DNA of 64,000 nucleotides from Alkalimonas amylolytica (GTDB taxonomy: Bacteria > Pseudomonadota > Gammaproteobacteria > Enterobacterales > Alteromonadaceae). Every line of letters begins with the position of its first letter. Within the stretch, counting starts at the first letter, position 1. The stretch is from NCBI RefSeq assembly GCF_900107845.1, contig NZ_FNRM01000001.1, forward strand, positions 341,209 to 405,208, given 5' to 3'. Shown piece by piece: positions 9,598 to 17,728 of the stretch. The notes below the pieces were generated by a model. That model saw nothing but the letters and a program-made list of their open reading frames with translations, was not told the DNA's origin and did no database searches. The translations under genes and the position numbers were made by a program.

Positions 9598-10926
9598 ATG
9601 CATAAAAAATTAGTCGCTACCCTGTTGTGCTCGTCGTTTGGCGTCTTTAGTCTGCCAGCTCTGGCTGACAACCTGCAAAGCGTTTATCAATTGGCCACGC
9701 AAAAAGATCCGGTGATCCAGCGTGCCGCGGCCAGCCGCGATGCTGCTGTTGCCCGTATTGATATTAGCAAGGCCAGTTTACTGCCTGACATTGGCTTTAG
9801 TACCAGTCTGACCCGTGCCGATCAGCGCGACTGGACCTTTGGTGATGACAGAACTACGTTAAGTGCAGGCTTTCGGTTGGATCAAAGCATTTATGACCGC
9901 CGTAACTGGCAAAACCTGGATATTGCCGAAAAACAGGCACTGCAAGCCCAGACTTTTTACAACAGTGCTGCTCAGGCTCTGATCGTACGGGTGACCGATG
10001 CCTACTTCAATGTGCTAAAGGCCAAAGATGATTTAACCTTCATCCAGGCCGAAAAACGCTCGATTGAGCGCCAGCTGGAACAAACGAAACAGCGCTTTGC
10101 CGTCGGTTTAACCGCCATTACCGATGTGCATGAAGCCCAGGCCCAGTTTGATAATGCGGTAGCGCGTGAAATTGCCACCGAAAACAATCTGGAAATCGCC
10201 CTGGAGCAATTGCGGGAAATCACCGGCCAATACCACAGCCAGCTGGCAGGCCTGAATACAGATTTATTCAGCACAGCACCGCTAAACCCGGCCGAGCCTC
10301 AGCAGTGGCTGAGTATTGCCGAAGAAAACAATTTCGAGCTGCAAGCCCAGCGTATTGGCCTGGAAATCGCCCGTATAGAAATTGATCGGGCCCGTGCCGG
10401 CCATCTGCCGACCGTTGGGCTGGAAGCCAGTATTGGCAGCAGCAAAGCCAGGGGTTACGATCAGAACTTTATAGAGCGCGGTACAGGTCCGCGCCAGGAT
10501 AATAGCAACATTGGAATTACTGTCCGAGTCCCCATCTACCGGGGTGGCTCGGTGAACGCTGGCGTCAATGTGGCCCAGGCTAACTTTGTTGAAACCAGTG
10601 AGCTGGTGGAGCAAACCTATCGCAGCACGGTGCGCCAGGTGCGCAGCTCCTTTAACAATGTGCGGGCGCTGACCTCGTCCATCCGAGCCTTTGAGCAAGC
10701 CGTGGTCTCAGCGGAAAGTGCATTGAAAGCGACTGAAGCCGGTTTTGAAGTCGGTACCCGTACCATTGTCGATGTACTGGTCAGTACCCGTAACTTGTTC
10801 GATGCGCGCCGTAACCTATCGCGGGCCCGTTACGATTACATCTTATCGGTGCTGGATCTGAAACTGGCGGCTGGCAATCTGACCGAGCAAGACCTGGCCG
10901 ATATCAACCGCGCCCTGACCTTGTAA
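9598..10926 (+). CDS. tolC: TolC outer-membrane efflux channel
   Basis: The outer-membrane channel used by tripartite drug pumps and type I secretion. A signal peptide ends at LPALA. The mature part shows the two duplicated helical and barrel halves of the TolC/OEP family, with YFNVLKAKDDL in the first and the ending FEVGTRTIVDVLVSTRNLF in the second. The length is 442 residues. AGGA lies upstream of the ATG. A clear terminator follows. Confidence 0.94.
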   Translation: MHKKLVATLLCSSFGVFSLPALADNLQSVYQLATQKDPVIQRAAASRDAAVARIDISKASLLPDIGFSTSLTRADQRDWTFGDDRTTLSAGFRLDQSIYDRRNWQNLDIAEKQALQAQTFYNSAAQALIVRVTDAYFNVLKAKDDLTFIQAEKRSIERQLEQTKQRFAVGLTAITDVHEAQAQFDNAVAREIATENNLEIALEQLREITGQYHSQLAGLNTDLFSTAPLNPAEPQQWLSIAEENNFELQAQRIGLEIARIEIDRARAGHLPTVGLEASIGSSKARGYDQNFIERGTGPRQDNSNIGITVRVPIYRGGSVNAGVNVAQANFVETSELVEQTYRSTVRQVRSSFNNVRALTSSIRAFEQAVVSAESALKATEAGFEVGTRTIVDVLVSTRNLFDARRNLSRARYDYILSVLDLKLAAGNLTEQDLADINRALTL

Positions 10927-10950
10927 AAGTTTCCTATCTTTGTCCACTGC

Positions 10951-10984
10951 AAAGAACGCAGCATATGCTGCGTTCTTTGTTTTG
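10951..10984 (+). terminator. Rho-independent terminator after tolC
   Basis: AAAGAACGCAGCAT and ATGCTGCGTTCTTT form a perfect hairpin with 14-base arms at 10951-10978, followed by GTTTTG. Confidence 0.85.
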
Positions 10985-10997
10985 CGGCGCTAACCTT

Positions 10998-11025
10998 TTG
11001 TCTGACCATTATTTTCCGCTACAAT
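10998..11025 (+). promoter_or_regulatory. Sigma70-type promoter for the LpxL-type gene
   Basis: TTGTCT at 10998-11003 and TACAAT at 11020-11025 are separated by 16 bases. The -10 box lies 30 bases before the GTG start at 11056. Confidence 0.6.
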
Positions 11026-11055
11026 AGCCCCTTTCTGACAAACTGAGGGTTTGGG

Positions 11056-11979
11056 GTGGTTAAAGCGCCGCAATTTCAATGGTCTTTTCTGCATCCCCGC
11101 TACTGGGGTATCTGGCTGGGTTGCGCTGTGCTGTGGCTAATCAGTTGGCTGCCTTATGCCGTGCTGATGAAGCTCGGCGATGGCATCGGCATTTTGCTGT
11201 TAAAGTTGCTTAAATCACGGGCCAAAGTTGCCAGACGCAATCTCGAACTCTGCTTCCCGGAAAAGACGGCCGCTGAGCGGGAGCAATTGCTGCAGGCCAA
11301 TTTTAAAGAAAGCGGTCGCGCCCTGTTTGATACCATTATCGGTTGGTGGTGGCCTGCCTGGCGTCTGAAGCGCTTTGCTGTATTGAAAGGCTTTGAGCAC
11401 ATTCAGGCAGCACGCGAGGCAGGTAAAGGCGTGCTGTTACTGGCTTCACATATGCTGCACTTAGAAGCGGGTGGCCGTATCTTTGGCTTTAGCCTACCAA
11501 GCGTCGGTTTTTATCGTCCGCACAACAACCCCTTGATGGACTGGCTGCAATACCGAGGCCGTATCAAAGCCAACAAGTACATGATTGGCAAGAGGGAAGT
11601 CAAAGCTCTGCTCCAGGCGCTGGATGAAGGCGAAGTCTGCTTTTACTTACCGGATCAGGATTATGGCCGTAAAAAAGCCGAATTTGTGCCATTCTTTGCG
11701 GTCAAAGAAACTGCCACCACCACCGGCACCCTGCTGTTCGCCAGCAATGCCAACTGTCAGGTGATCCCGGTCTATACCCGCCGGTTACCGGGCAATCAGG
11801 GCTATGAAGTCGAATGCCTGCCAGCGCTGCAGCAGTTTCCTTCCGGCGACGATGCAGCCGATGTGCGCCGGGTCAACGCCTGGGTTGAGCAAGCAGTATT
11901 GCGTGCTCCTGAGCAGTACATGTGGTTGCACCGGCGCTTTAAAACTCGTCCCAATCCGGACGATCCGGGGTTATACTAA
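11056..11979 (+). CDS. lpxL: LpxL-family lipid A acyltransferase
   Basis: An inner-membrane enzyme that adds a secondary acyl chain to Kdo2-lipid IVA. The catalytic HX4E motif is in SHMLHLEAGG, and the family segment YRPHNNPLMDWLQ follows. An N-terminal hydrophobic helix (residues about 15-40) anchors it. GTG is used as start, with GAGGG six bases upstream. LpxL, LpxM and LpxP share these motifs, so the exact acyl chain and position cannot be assigned. Confidence 0.85.
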   Translation: MVKAPQFQWSFLHPRYWGIWLGCAVLWLISWLPYAVLMKLGDGIGILLLKLLKSRAKVARRNLELCFPEKTAAEREQLLQANFKESGRALFDTIIGWWWPAWRLKRFAVLKGFEHIQAAREAGKGVLLLASHMLHLEAGGRIFGFSLPSVGFYRPHNNPLMDWLQYRGRIKANKYMIGKREVKALLQALDEGEVCFYLPDQDYGRKKAEFVPFFAVKETATTTGTLLFASNANCQVIPVYTRRLPGNQGYEVECLPALQQFPSGDDAADVRRVNAWVEQAVLRAPEQYMWLHRRFKTRPNPDDPGLY

Positions 11980-12019
11980 ACCAAAGCCGATGCATGGCGA
12001 AGTACACGGGGTAAGTTCA

Positions 12020-12592
12020 ATGTGGTTCTGGATCCGTAGTCTGATTATTACAGTGCTGTTATCTGGCTTGGTCTATTTGCTGTTGTTTCGGCCCGACTTT
12101 TTTAACCTGGAGCGTGAACAAAGCAATCGTGCTGCCGAGGGGCTGAGCAGCTTTTACGAACGCATCCGCGGTACCATCGCCGATATACAGCTCAGTGACT
12201 TTGTCATCAGCCTGCCCGATACCAGTCACCGCCTCACACAGCAACTGCAACAACGGGCTATGCAAGTCTCACCTTTGGCTGAAAACTGGCAGGGCCGTGA
12301 AACCGACCGCCGCTTTCGCGAAGGCGATACCGTCAAAACCAAACTGGAAGAATACGCCAGGGCCGAAGGCCTGGAACTCTACTGGACGCTGCCGCGGGAT
12401 TATGTGGTAAAGCACTACTTTCAGACCAATGGCAGCATGACGGCGGCCATCAGCGAAGTAGCGGCGGCTATTGAACCTGATTTTCCCAGCCCCATCCTCA
12501 GTTATATTTGCCATAAAGAACGGGCACTGGTGATTACCGATCAACCCAACTCGTATGTGCAGCAAAACTGCCAGCTTTTAAGCCGGCGCTAA
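12020..12592 (+). CDS. TcpQ-domain protein with N-terminal membrane helix
   Basis: A 190-residue protein with a membrane helix near residues 5-22 (SLIITVLLSGLVYLLLF) and a C-terminal TcpQ/PilL-like domain (WTLPRDYVVKHYF..). Family knowledge: such domains occur in toxin-coregulated or type IVb pilus proteins and other envelope proteins. The start has GGGG upstream and lies 40 bases after the LpxL-type gene, so the two are probably cotranscribed. The last codons overlap the convergent glnE stop by four bases. The role is unknown. Confidence 0.65.
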   Translation: MWFWIRSLIITVLLSGLVYLLLFRPDFFNLEREQSNRAAEGLSSFYERIRGTIADIQLSDFVISLPDTSHRLTQQLQQRAMQVSPLAENWQGRETDRRFREGDTVKTKLEEYARAEGLELYWTLPRDYVVKHYFQTNGSMTAAISEVAAAIEPDFPSPILSYICHKERALVITDQPNSYVQQNCQLLSRR

Positions 12593-15384
12593 CCCTTAAA
12601 CAACTTTTGCCAAACTGCCTGTACTGCAGCCTTGGCATCCTCCAGCCCAGATAGCTCTGGTGGTAACACCGGCTGCAGCGTCAGACGGTGCTGCATGGCC
12701 CGCATCAACTGATAAGCCTGTTGCAGCGCTTCTACCTCGCCTGCAGATAAAAGCCCTGCCTCACTGGCAGCCTGCAGAATACGAATATTGTCGCTGTACT
12801 GATAAAGGCCAGCATGGCTGCTGGCATGCGCCAGTACCAGGTACTGGCTGATAAACTCCAAATCAATCAAGCCGCCATTGGCATGCTTGAGCTGCTCGTT
12901 GTCACTGCCATGGTGCTGGCGCAACTTGTCGCGCATGCCGAGCACGTCCTGTTGCAAGCTGGCAATGACACGTTCTTTGCTTAAGATCTCAGCCCTGATC
13001 TGTGAAAACTGCGCGGCAATGACAGTATCGCCATACACCAGACGCGCTCGCACCAGCGCCTGATGCTCCCAGGTCCAGGCTTCCGTTGCCAGATAGTCGC
13101 GGTAGGTATGCAGGTGAATGGCTAGTAATCCTGCATTGCCGGATGGCCGTAAACGAGTATCCACCTCGTACAGCACACCACTGGCGGTGCGGGTGGTACA
13201 TAAATGCAGAATACGCTGCACCAGCTTCAGATAAAACTGTCTTGAGTCGATGGCTTTATCGCCCGAGGTGGGCGCCAGACTGTCGCAATTGTGCACAAAC
13301 ACCAGATCCAGATCGGAGCCATAACCAAGTTCCAGCCCCCCCATCTTGCCATAGGCCAGCACAGCAAAGCCCTTGTCACTGCCCATGGTTAAGCCTGCCG
13401 GGTAGCCATAACGAGCCACCATTTGCTGCCAGGCAAGCTCCACCACCTGTTCCATCATAGCCTCAGCCAGCCAGGTCAAATGATCGCTAACCTGCATAAG
13501 CGGCAAAGCACCACTGATATCGGCCGCCGCAATCCGCAACTGCTGGGCCTGTTTGTGCTGACGCAGGCTTTCCATCAACAGTTCCAGATCTTCTTCAGGT
13601 ACACGCAGCAACCGTTGTCGCACTCTATCCTGGTAATCGGCTTTAGTTTGCACCTGATACAGCTGTGCCGGGTCAATCAATTCGTCCAACAAAATAGGGT
13701 AACGTGCCAATTGCTCTGTCAGCCACTGGCTCTGACTACACAGGGTCACCAGTTGCTGCATGGCAGACGGGTTTTCAAACAACAGCTCCAGATAAGCAGT
13801 ACGGGTCATCACACTGCGAAAAACCAGCAAGATCCGCTCCAGCACCGAAACACCGGCCTGGTTGGAGGCGAGCAAATGCAGCACTTGAGGAATAAGGCGG
13901 GCCAAATAATCGCGGCCTCTTGGGCCTACCGCCCGGCGCTGAGACTCCTGACGAAAATCCAGCACCTGGGCCACCAGCTTGCCAGCCTGTTCGGCACTTA
14001 ACCAGTCCACCTGCTCGGCCAACTCTTCGGCACTTTGCGCGCTGTCCCATAGCAGCCTGCCGACCAAGAGCTCATCCGGTTCGGCCGCCTCTTCCGGTTC
14101 AATCACCTGCAAAAATTCCTGGTGAATACGGCGCATGGCATCGGTAATTTGTTGCTGCAGCTCGCTCCAGTCGCTGAGCTGCAGCATCGCCAGCAGACAA
14201 GCTTGTTGCTCCGCCTGGTCTGGCAAAGTCTGGGTCTGCTGGTCATCCATGCCTTGCAATAACTGCTCGATCCGGCGTAAAAACAGGTAGTCGTTGGTCA
14301 GTTGCTGCTGCTGGATTTCATTCAGCAAACCATGAGCGGTCAATTGTGGTAACGCCTGCAAGATGGACGGTGTTTGCAATTGTGGAATACGGCCACCTCG
14401 GATCAGCTGCAGCGTTTGCACGATAAACTCCACTTCGCGGATGCCACCGGCTCCCAGCTTGATATTATCGCTGCGATTACGACGGCGGTTTTCCTGCTCA
14501 ATCAGTTGTTTCATCCGACGCAGCGACTCGATGGCCGAAAAATCAATGTAACGCCGATAAACAAAAGGCCGAAGTAATTGCTTGAGCTCAGCACTGTACT
14601 GGCCATCCGGGTTCATCACCCTGGCTTTGAGCATGGCATAACGCTCCCAGTCCCGACCCTGCTCCTGATAATAATCTTCCATAGCGGCAAAACTCAGCAC
14701 CAAAGGCCCGCTGTCACCAAAAGGCCGCAAACGCATATCGACCCGGTAGGCAAAACCATCGGCTGTGACCTGATGCAAAGCAGCGATCAACTTCTGGCCA
14801 AGACGTAAAAAGAACTGATGATGTTCGGTACTGCGCCGCCCGCCCTGGGTTTCACCATTGTTTGGATAGGTAAAAATCAGATCAATATCGGAAGAGAAAT
14901 TCAGCTCACCACCGCCTAGCTTGCCCATGCCCAGGATTAACAGTGGCATCGGCTGGCCACTGTCGGTCAAAGGTGTGCCCCACTGCGGGGTTAATTGCTG
15001 ATAGGCCCAGTGATAGGCACTGTTGATGCAGCGCTCAGCCAGTGCCGACACTTCCTGCAAAGCCTGAGCAATAGGTTTTAACTCTAGCAAATCAGCCGCC
15101 AGCAGCTGCGCGAGGCTGCGATGGCGAAACAGACGAATGCTTTTAAATACGCTGGCTTCATCCTGCTCAACCAAGCATGTCAGCGGATCGGTCACATCCA
15201 AGGGGGCAGCCAGTACACTATCATCCAACAGCAGTTGCATCAGCTCAGGTTGCTGCTGCAGGCAACGGCTTAAAAAAGGGCTGCAGCGACACAACCAGCC
15301 TAAGCGTTGTTGCTGTGGTTCAGTCAGCTCGGTAAAACCGGGCAGCTGCTGGCAGAGCGCCTGTGCTTTATTGAATGCATTCAT
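12589..15384 (-). CDS. glnE: Glutamine synthetase adenylyltransferase/deadenylase
   Basis: A bifunctional enzyme that adenylylates and deadenylylates glutamine synthetase in response to PII. Both nucleotidyltransferase domains are visible: GGGELNFSSDIDLIF in the N-terminal half and GGLELGYGSDLDLVF in the C-terminal half. The length is 931 residues, close to the 946 of E. coli. The start was set at MNAFNKAQAL because upstream codons would overlap the CYTH gene. It follows that gene by eight bases, as ygiF-glnE does in E. coli. Confidence 0.95.
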   Translation of the reverse strand: MNAFNKAQALCQQLPGFTELTEPQQQRLGWLCRCSPFLSRCLQQQPELMQLLLDDSVLAAPLDVTDPLTCLVEQDEASVFKSIRLFRHRSLAQLLAADLLELKPIAQALQEVSALAERCINSAYHWAYQQLTPQWGTPLTDSGQPMPLLILGMGKLGGGELNFSSDIDLIFTYPNNGETQGGRRSTEHHQFFLRLGQKLIAALHQVTADGFAYRVDMRLRPFGDSGPLVLSFAAMEDYYQEQGRDWERYAMLKARVMNPDGQYSAELKQLLRPFVYRRYIDFSAIESLRRMKQLIEQENRRRNRSDNIKLGAGGIREVEFIVQTLQLIRGGRIPQLQTPSILQALPQLTAHGLLNEIQQQQLTNDYLFLRRIEQLLQGMDDQQTQTLPDQAEQQACLLAMLQLSDWSELQQQITDAMRRIHQEFLQVIEPEEAAEPDELLVGRLLWDSAQSAEELAEQVDWLSAEQAGKLVAQVLDFRQESQRRAVGPRGRDYLARLIPQVLHLLASNQAGVSVLERILLVFRSVMTRTAYLELLFENPSAMQQLVTLCSQSQWLTEQLARYPILLDELIDPAQLYQVQTKADYQDRVRQRLLRVPEEDLELLMESLRQHKQAQQLRIAAADISGALPLMQVSDHLTWLAEAMMEQVVELAWQQMVARYGYPAGLTMGSDKGFAVLAYGKMGGLELGYGSDLDLVFVHNCDSLAPTSGDKAIDSRQFYLKLVQRILHLCTTRTASGVLYEVDTRLRPSGNAGLLAIHLHTYRDYLATEAWTWEHQALVRARLVYGDTVIAAQFSQIRAEILSKERVIASLQQDVLGMRDKLRQHHGSDNEQLKHANGGLIDLEFISQYLVLAHASSHAGLYQYSDNIRILQAASEAGLLSAGEVEALQQAYQLMRAMQHRLTLQPVLPPELSGLEDAKAAVQAVWQKLFKG

Positions 15385-15392
15385 TTGGGGTG

Positions 15393-16313
15393 TTACGGCT
15401 CTGCGTTTAGGAAGTACTCCGACAATGCCAGCAACAGCAAATTGTAGTCGGAGCCATAAAATAACTGCTGGTCGGCTTTGCTTTGCGCCGCTTTGGCAGA
15501 TAACTGGGTACAAATCGGCTGCCAACGCTGCAAAGCCGGCTGTGTTTTCAGCCACTGAGCAATCCGGTTCAGCGCCAGTGAGACCGTCAACATGGCATCA
15601 GGACTCTGTTCTTGCATATAGCAGGCTTCATTGTGTTGCAGCAGCCGCAGCAGCAACGCTGGACTAGCTTCTGTTGGCAATGCCTTCACCTGCAGAGGTT
15701 TGGAGCCGGTCAAACGATAGCCGCGCTCGGCTTTGGATTGCACACCAAGGCGCACTGGCAAGGCCGCCACCACTTGCCGGGCCAGCACAAAGACCTGGCT
15801 GACATCACCAGATTTCAGTTCCAACTCCAGTTCACAAATTGGTTGCTGACTATCGGCAGTGACGATCTGTCCTTCATCCTGCACCAGCTCAATTTGCGTA
15901 TTCTGTGCCAGCGTTAGCAACCAGGGCTGACGGCAAAAATCAGTACGGAACAATTCGGTCAACTGTTGCTGCAAAGCCTGAACATCGGTGTGCTCCGGCC
16001 AGATAGTGGCCGGAAAAGCTGCCAGCTGAGGCACGAGCTGACTGGCCTTCACGTTGTATTCCTGGCGGGCATGCAGGGCACCGTGCTGCTTCCCAGCCAA
16101 TTTGATGGTGTGCTCTATATCATCGTTTTGCTGACGGCTGCGTAACCCCATACCATGCTGTTGGAACCAGTGCTCTGGCGTATCGTAGTAGCCATTGCGC
16201 AGATGTAAGGCCTTACCAGCTTGCAGCTGCTGCACCATGGGTTTTAACAGGATCTCCAACTCGGTAGCAGGCACCGATTGCAGCAAAAACTTCAACTCAA
16301 TTTCCATCGCCAT
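15393..16313 (-). CDS. ygiF: Inorganic triphosphatase, CYTH domain (YgiF-like)
   Basis: The CYTH signature ExExK is at the very start (MEIELKF), and alternating charged residues line the predicted tunnel through about residue 200. E. coli YgiF hydrolyses inorganic triphosphate and has a C-terminal CHAD domain, 433 residues in all. Here only about 306 residues exist, so the CHAD part is shortened to roughly 100 residues with few histidines. The start MAMEIEL was chosen for its CGGA site; starts two codons either side are possible. Confidence 0.85.
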   Translation of the reverse strand: MAMEIELKFLLQSVPATELEILLKPMVQQLQAGKALHLRNGYYDTPEHWFQQHGMGLRSRQQNDDIEHTIKLAGKQHGALHARQEYNVKASQLVPQLAAFPATIWPEHTDVQALQQQLTELFRTDFCRQPWLLTLAQNTQIELVQDEGQIVTADSQQPICELELELKSGDVSQVFVLARQVVAALPVRLGVQSKAERGYRLTGSKPLQVKALPTEASPALLLRLLQHNEACYMQEQSPDAMLTVSLALNRIAQWLKTQPALQRWQPICTQLSAKAAQSKADQQLFYGSDYNLLLLALSEYFLNAEP

Positions 16314-16466
16314 GGTCATTTTCCGCCAGCTCTGTTTCTGTTACCTTAAAATAACTGAGCAAGGCCAACAAGACTTTTCCTGCCAGACTTGTCAATTCGA
16401 TCACAACTCCCTATCATCCTGATACGAACTCAGTAGAACCAAATGATTACCGTCACGGGATGGCCC

Positions 16467-17066
16467 ATGTTCAGAACCACCGCTTTTGTCTGCACACTGT
16501 TGTTAAGTGTAGCTCTGATTTTTCCTTCGCACAGCTACGGCGACACTGCCGAACCCGCTTTTATCAGCGATGCCTTGTTTGTTTATGTTCACTCAGGACC
16601 AAGTAACCAGTTTCGTATTATCGGTACCGTCAATGCTGGTGATGCCATCCAGCTGCTGGATAGAGACGCAGACTCAGGCTACGTCCAAATTCAGTTTGAA
16701 GGCAATCGTCGTGGTTGGCTCCCAGGCCAATACGTTTCAACCTCACCCGGTATGGCGGTTCAGCTGCAACAGCTGAATGAGCAATTGGCTGAGCAACAAT
16801 CGGAACTGAATCAGTTACAGCAACAAAACCAGCAGTTAAGCAGCGAACTGTCGGCCCGGACCGAAGAGTACAACCGGGTGCGTGATCAGCTGCAGGTTGC
16901 CAATAGTGCTTACGAGCAGCTCAAAATGCAATTTGATGCCGAACACAGCAGTGTGTGGCAAAACCCCAAAGTGCTGGGTGCTGCCATTCTGGGTTTTGGT
17001 CTGTTGCTTGGTTTATTGTTGCCATTGCTGATGCCACGGCGGAAAAACAGCGAACGTTGGATGTAA
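16467..17066 (+). CDS. ygiM: SH3-domain membrane protein YgiM
   Basis: A TIGR04211-type protein. A signal peptide is followed by a bacterial SH3 domain (about residues 35-95, containing VYVHSGPSNQFRIIG and GWLPGQYV), a Gln-rich coiled coil to about residue 155, then a C-terminal membrane helix and a basic tail. The usual 200-residue length is kept. The ATG at 16467 is preceded by GGGA; an upstream ATG at 16443 is less likely. It is divergent from the CYTH gene, as in E. coli. The function is unknown. Confidence 0.85.
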   Translation: MFRTTAFVCTLLLSVALIFPSHSYGDTAEPAFISDALFVYVHSGPSNQFRIIGTVNAGDAIQLLDRDADSGYVQIQFEGNRRGWLPGQYVSTSPGMAVQLQQLNEQLAEQQSELNQLQQQNQQLSSELSARTEEYNRVRDQLQVANSAYEQLKMQFDAEHSSVWQNPKVLGAAILGFGLLLGLLLPLLMPRRKNSERWM

Positions 17067-17072
17067 GTCGTA

Positions 17073-17100
17073 AGGCCTGTCTGCAAAGACAGGCCCTTTA
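17073..17100. terminator. Bidirectional terminator between ygiM and the Lrp-type gene
   Basis: GGCCTGTCT and AGACAGGCC pair around GCAA. AAGG lies before and CCCTTTA after. It lies between two convergent genes. Confidence 0.75.
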
Positions 17101-17583
17101 AAGCTGCTCGTTGGCTTTGAGCGGCAGCCCCTCGTCTTTTTTTACCTGCTCTATCACCACATAGGTATGGTTTTTAATCACGCCAGGTAAGTCGACAATC
17201 TCGGCCAGAATAATGCGGTAGGCATCCATATTCGGCAAACGAAGCTTCAACAGATAATCAAAGCCACCTGCCACCATATGGCACTCCACCACATGCGGAA
17301 TTTTCAGCACATCTTCTTTAAAGCGATCAAACACATCGCTGGTGGTATTATCCAGCGTGATTTGAATAAATACCGTGGTGCCAAAACCCAGCCGGCTGGC
17401 ATTAAGCTGGGCACCATAACGTTCGATGTAGCCTTCCTGTTCCAGCTTCTTCACCCGGTCGATGCAGGGACTGGCGCTTAAGTTCACCCGCCGCGCCAAC
17501 TCGACATTGGAAATGCGCCCTTCACGCTGCAGGGTTTCCAGAATATTCATATCTATCCGATCGAGGGCACGTACTTTCACCAT
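17098..17583 (-). CDS. Lrp/AsnC-family transcriptional regulator
   Basis: A 161-residue protein with an N-terminal winged helix (DRIDMNILETLQREGRIS.., ELARRVNLSASPC) and a C-terminal RAM/AsnC ligand domain containing HVVECHMVAGGFDYLLK. It is divergent from putA, a setting in which Lrp-type regulators such as PutR of alphaproteobacteria and vibrios control proline catabolism. Proline as effector is an inference from position. The start MVKVRALDRIDM is standard for the family; 26 upstream codons in frame were discarded. Confidence 0.9.
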   Translation of the reverse strand: MVKVRALDRIDMNILETLQREGRISNVELARRVNLSASPCIDRVKKLEQEGYIERYGAQLNASRLGFGTTVFIQITLDNTTSDVFDRFKEDVLKIPHVVECHMVAGGFDYLLKLRLPNMDAYRIILAEIVDLPGVIKNHTYVVIEQVKKDEGLPLKANEQL

Positions 17584-17728
17584 GGGCAGGCTCACAGTAA
17601 TTTTTAGGGCAATTTCGCCATTTGGCCGAATTATATCCGGTTTAAAGGCAAAATAAACCACCCTATTTGGTCAACTTTTTCCTAGAATGCGCGTCATACT
17701 TAGCTATGGTTTTTATCGGGAGGTTTTG

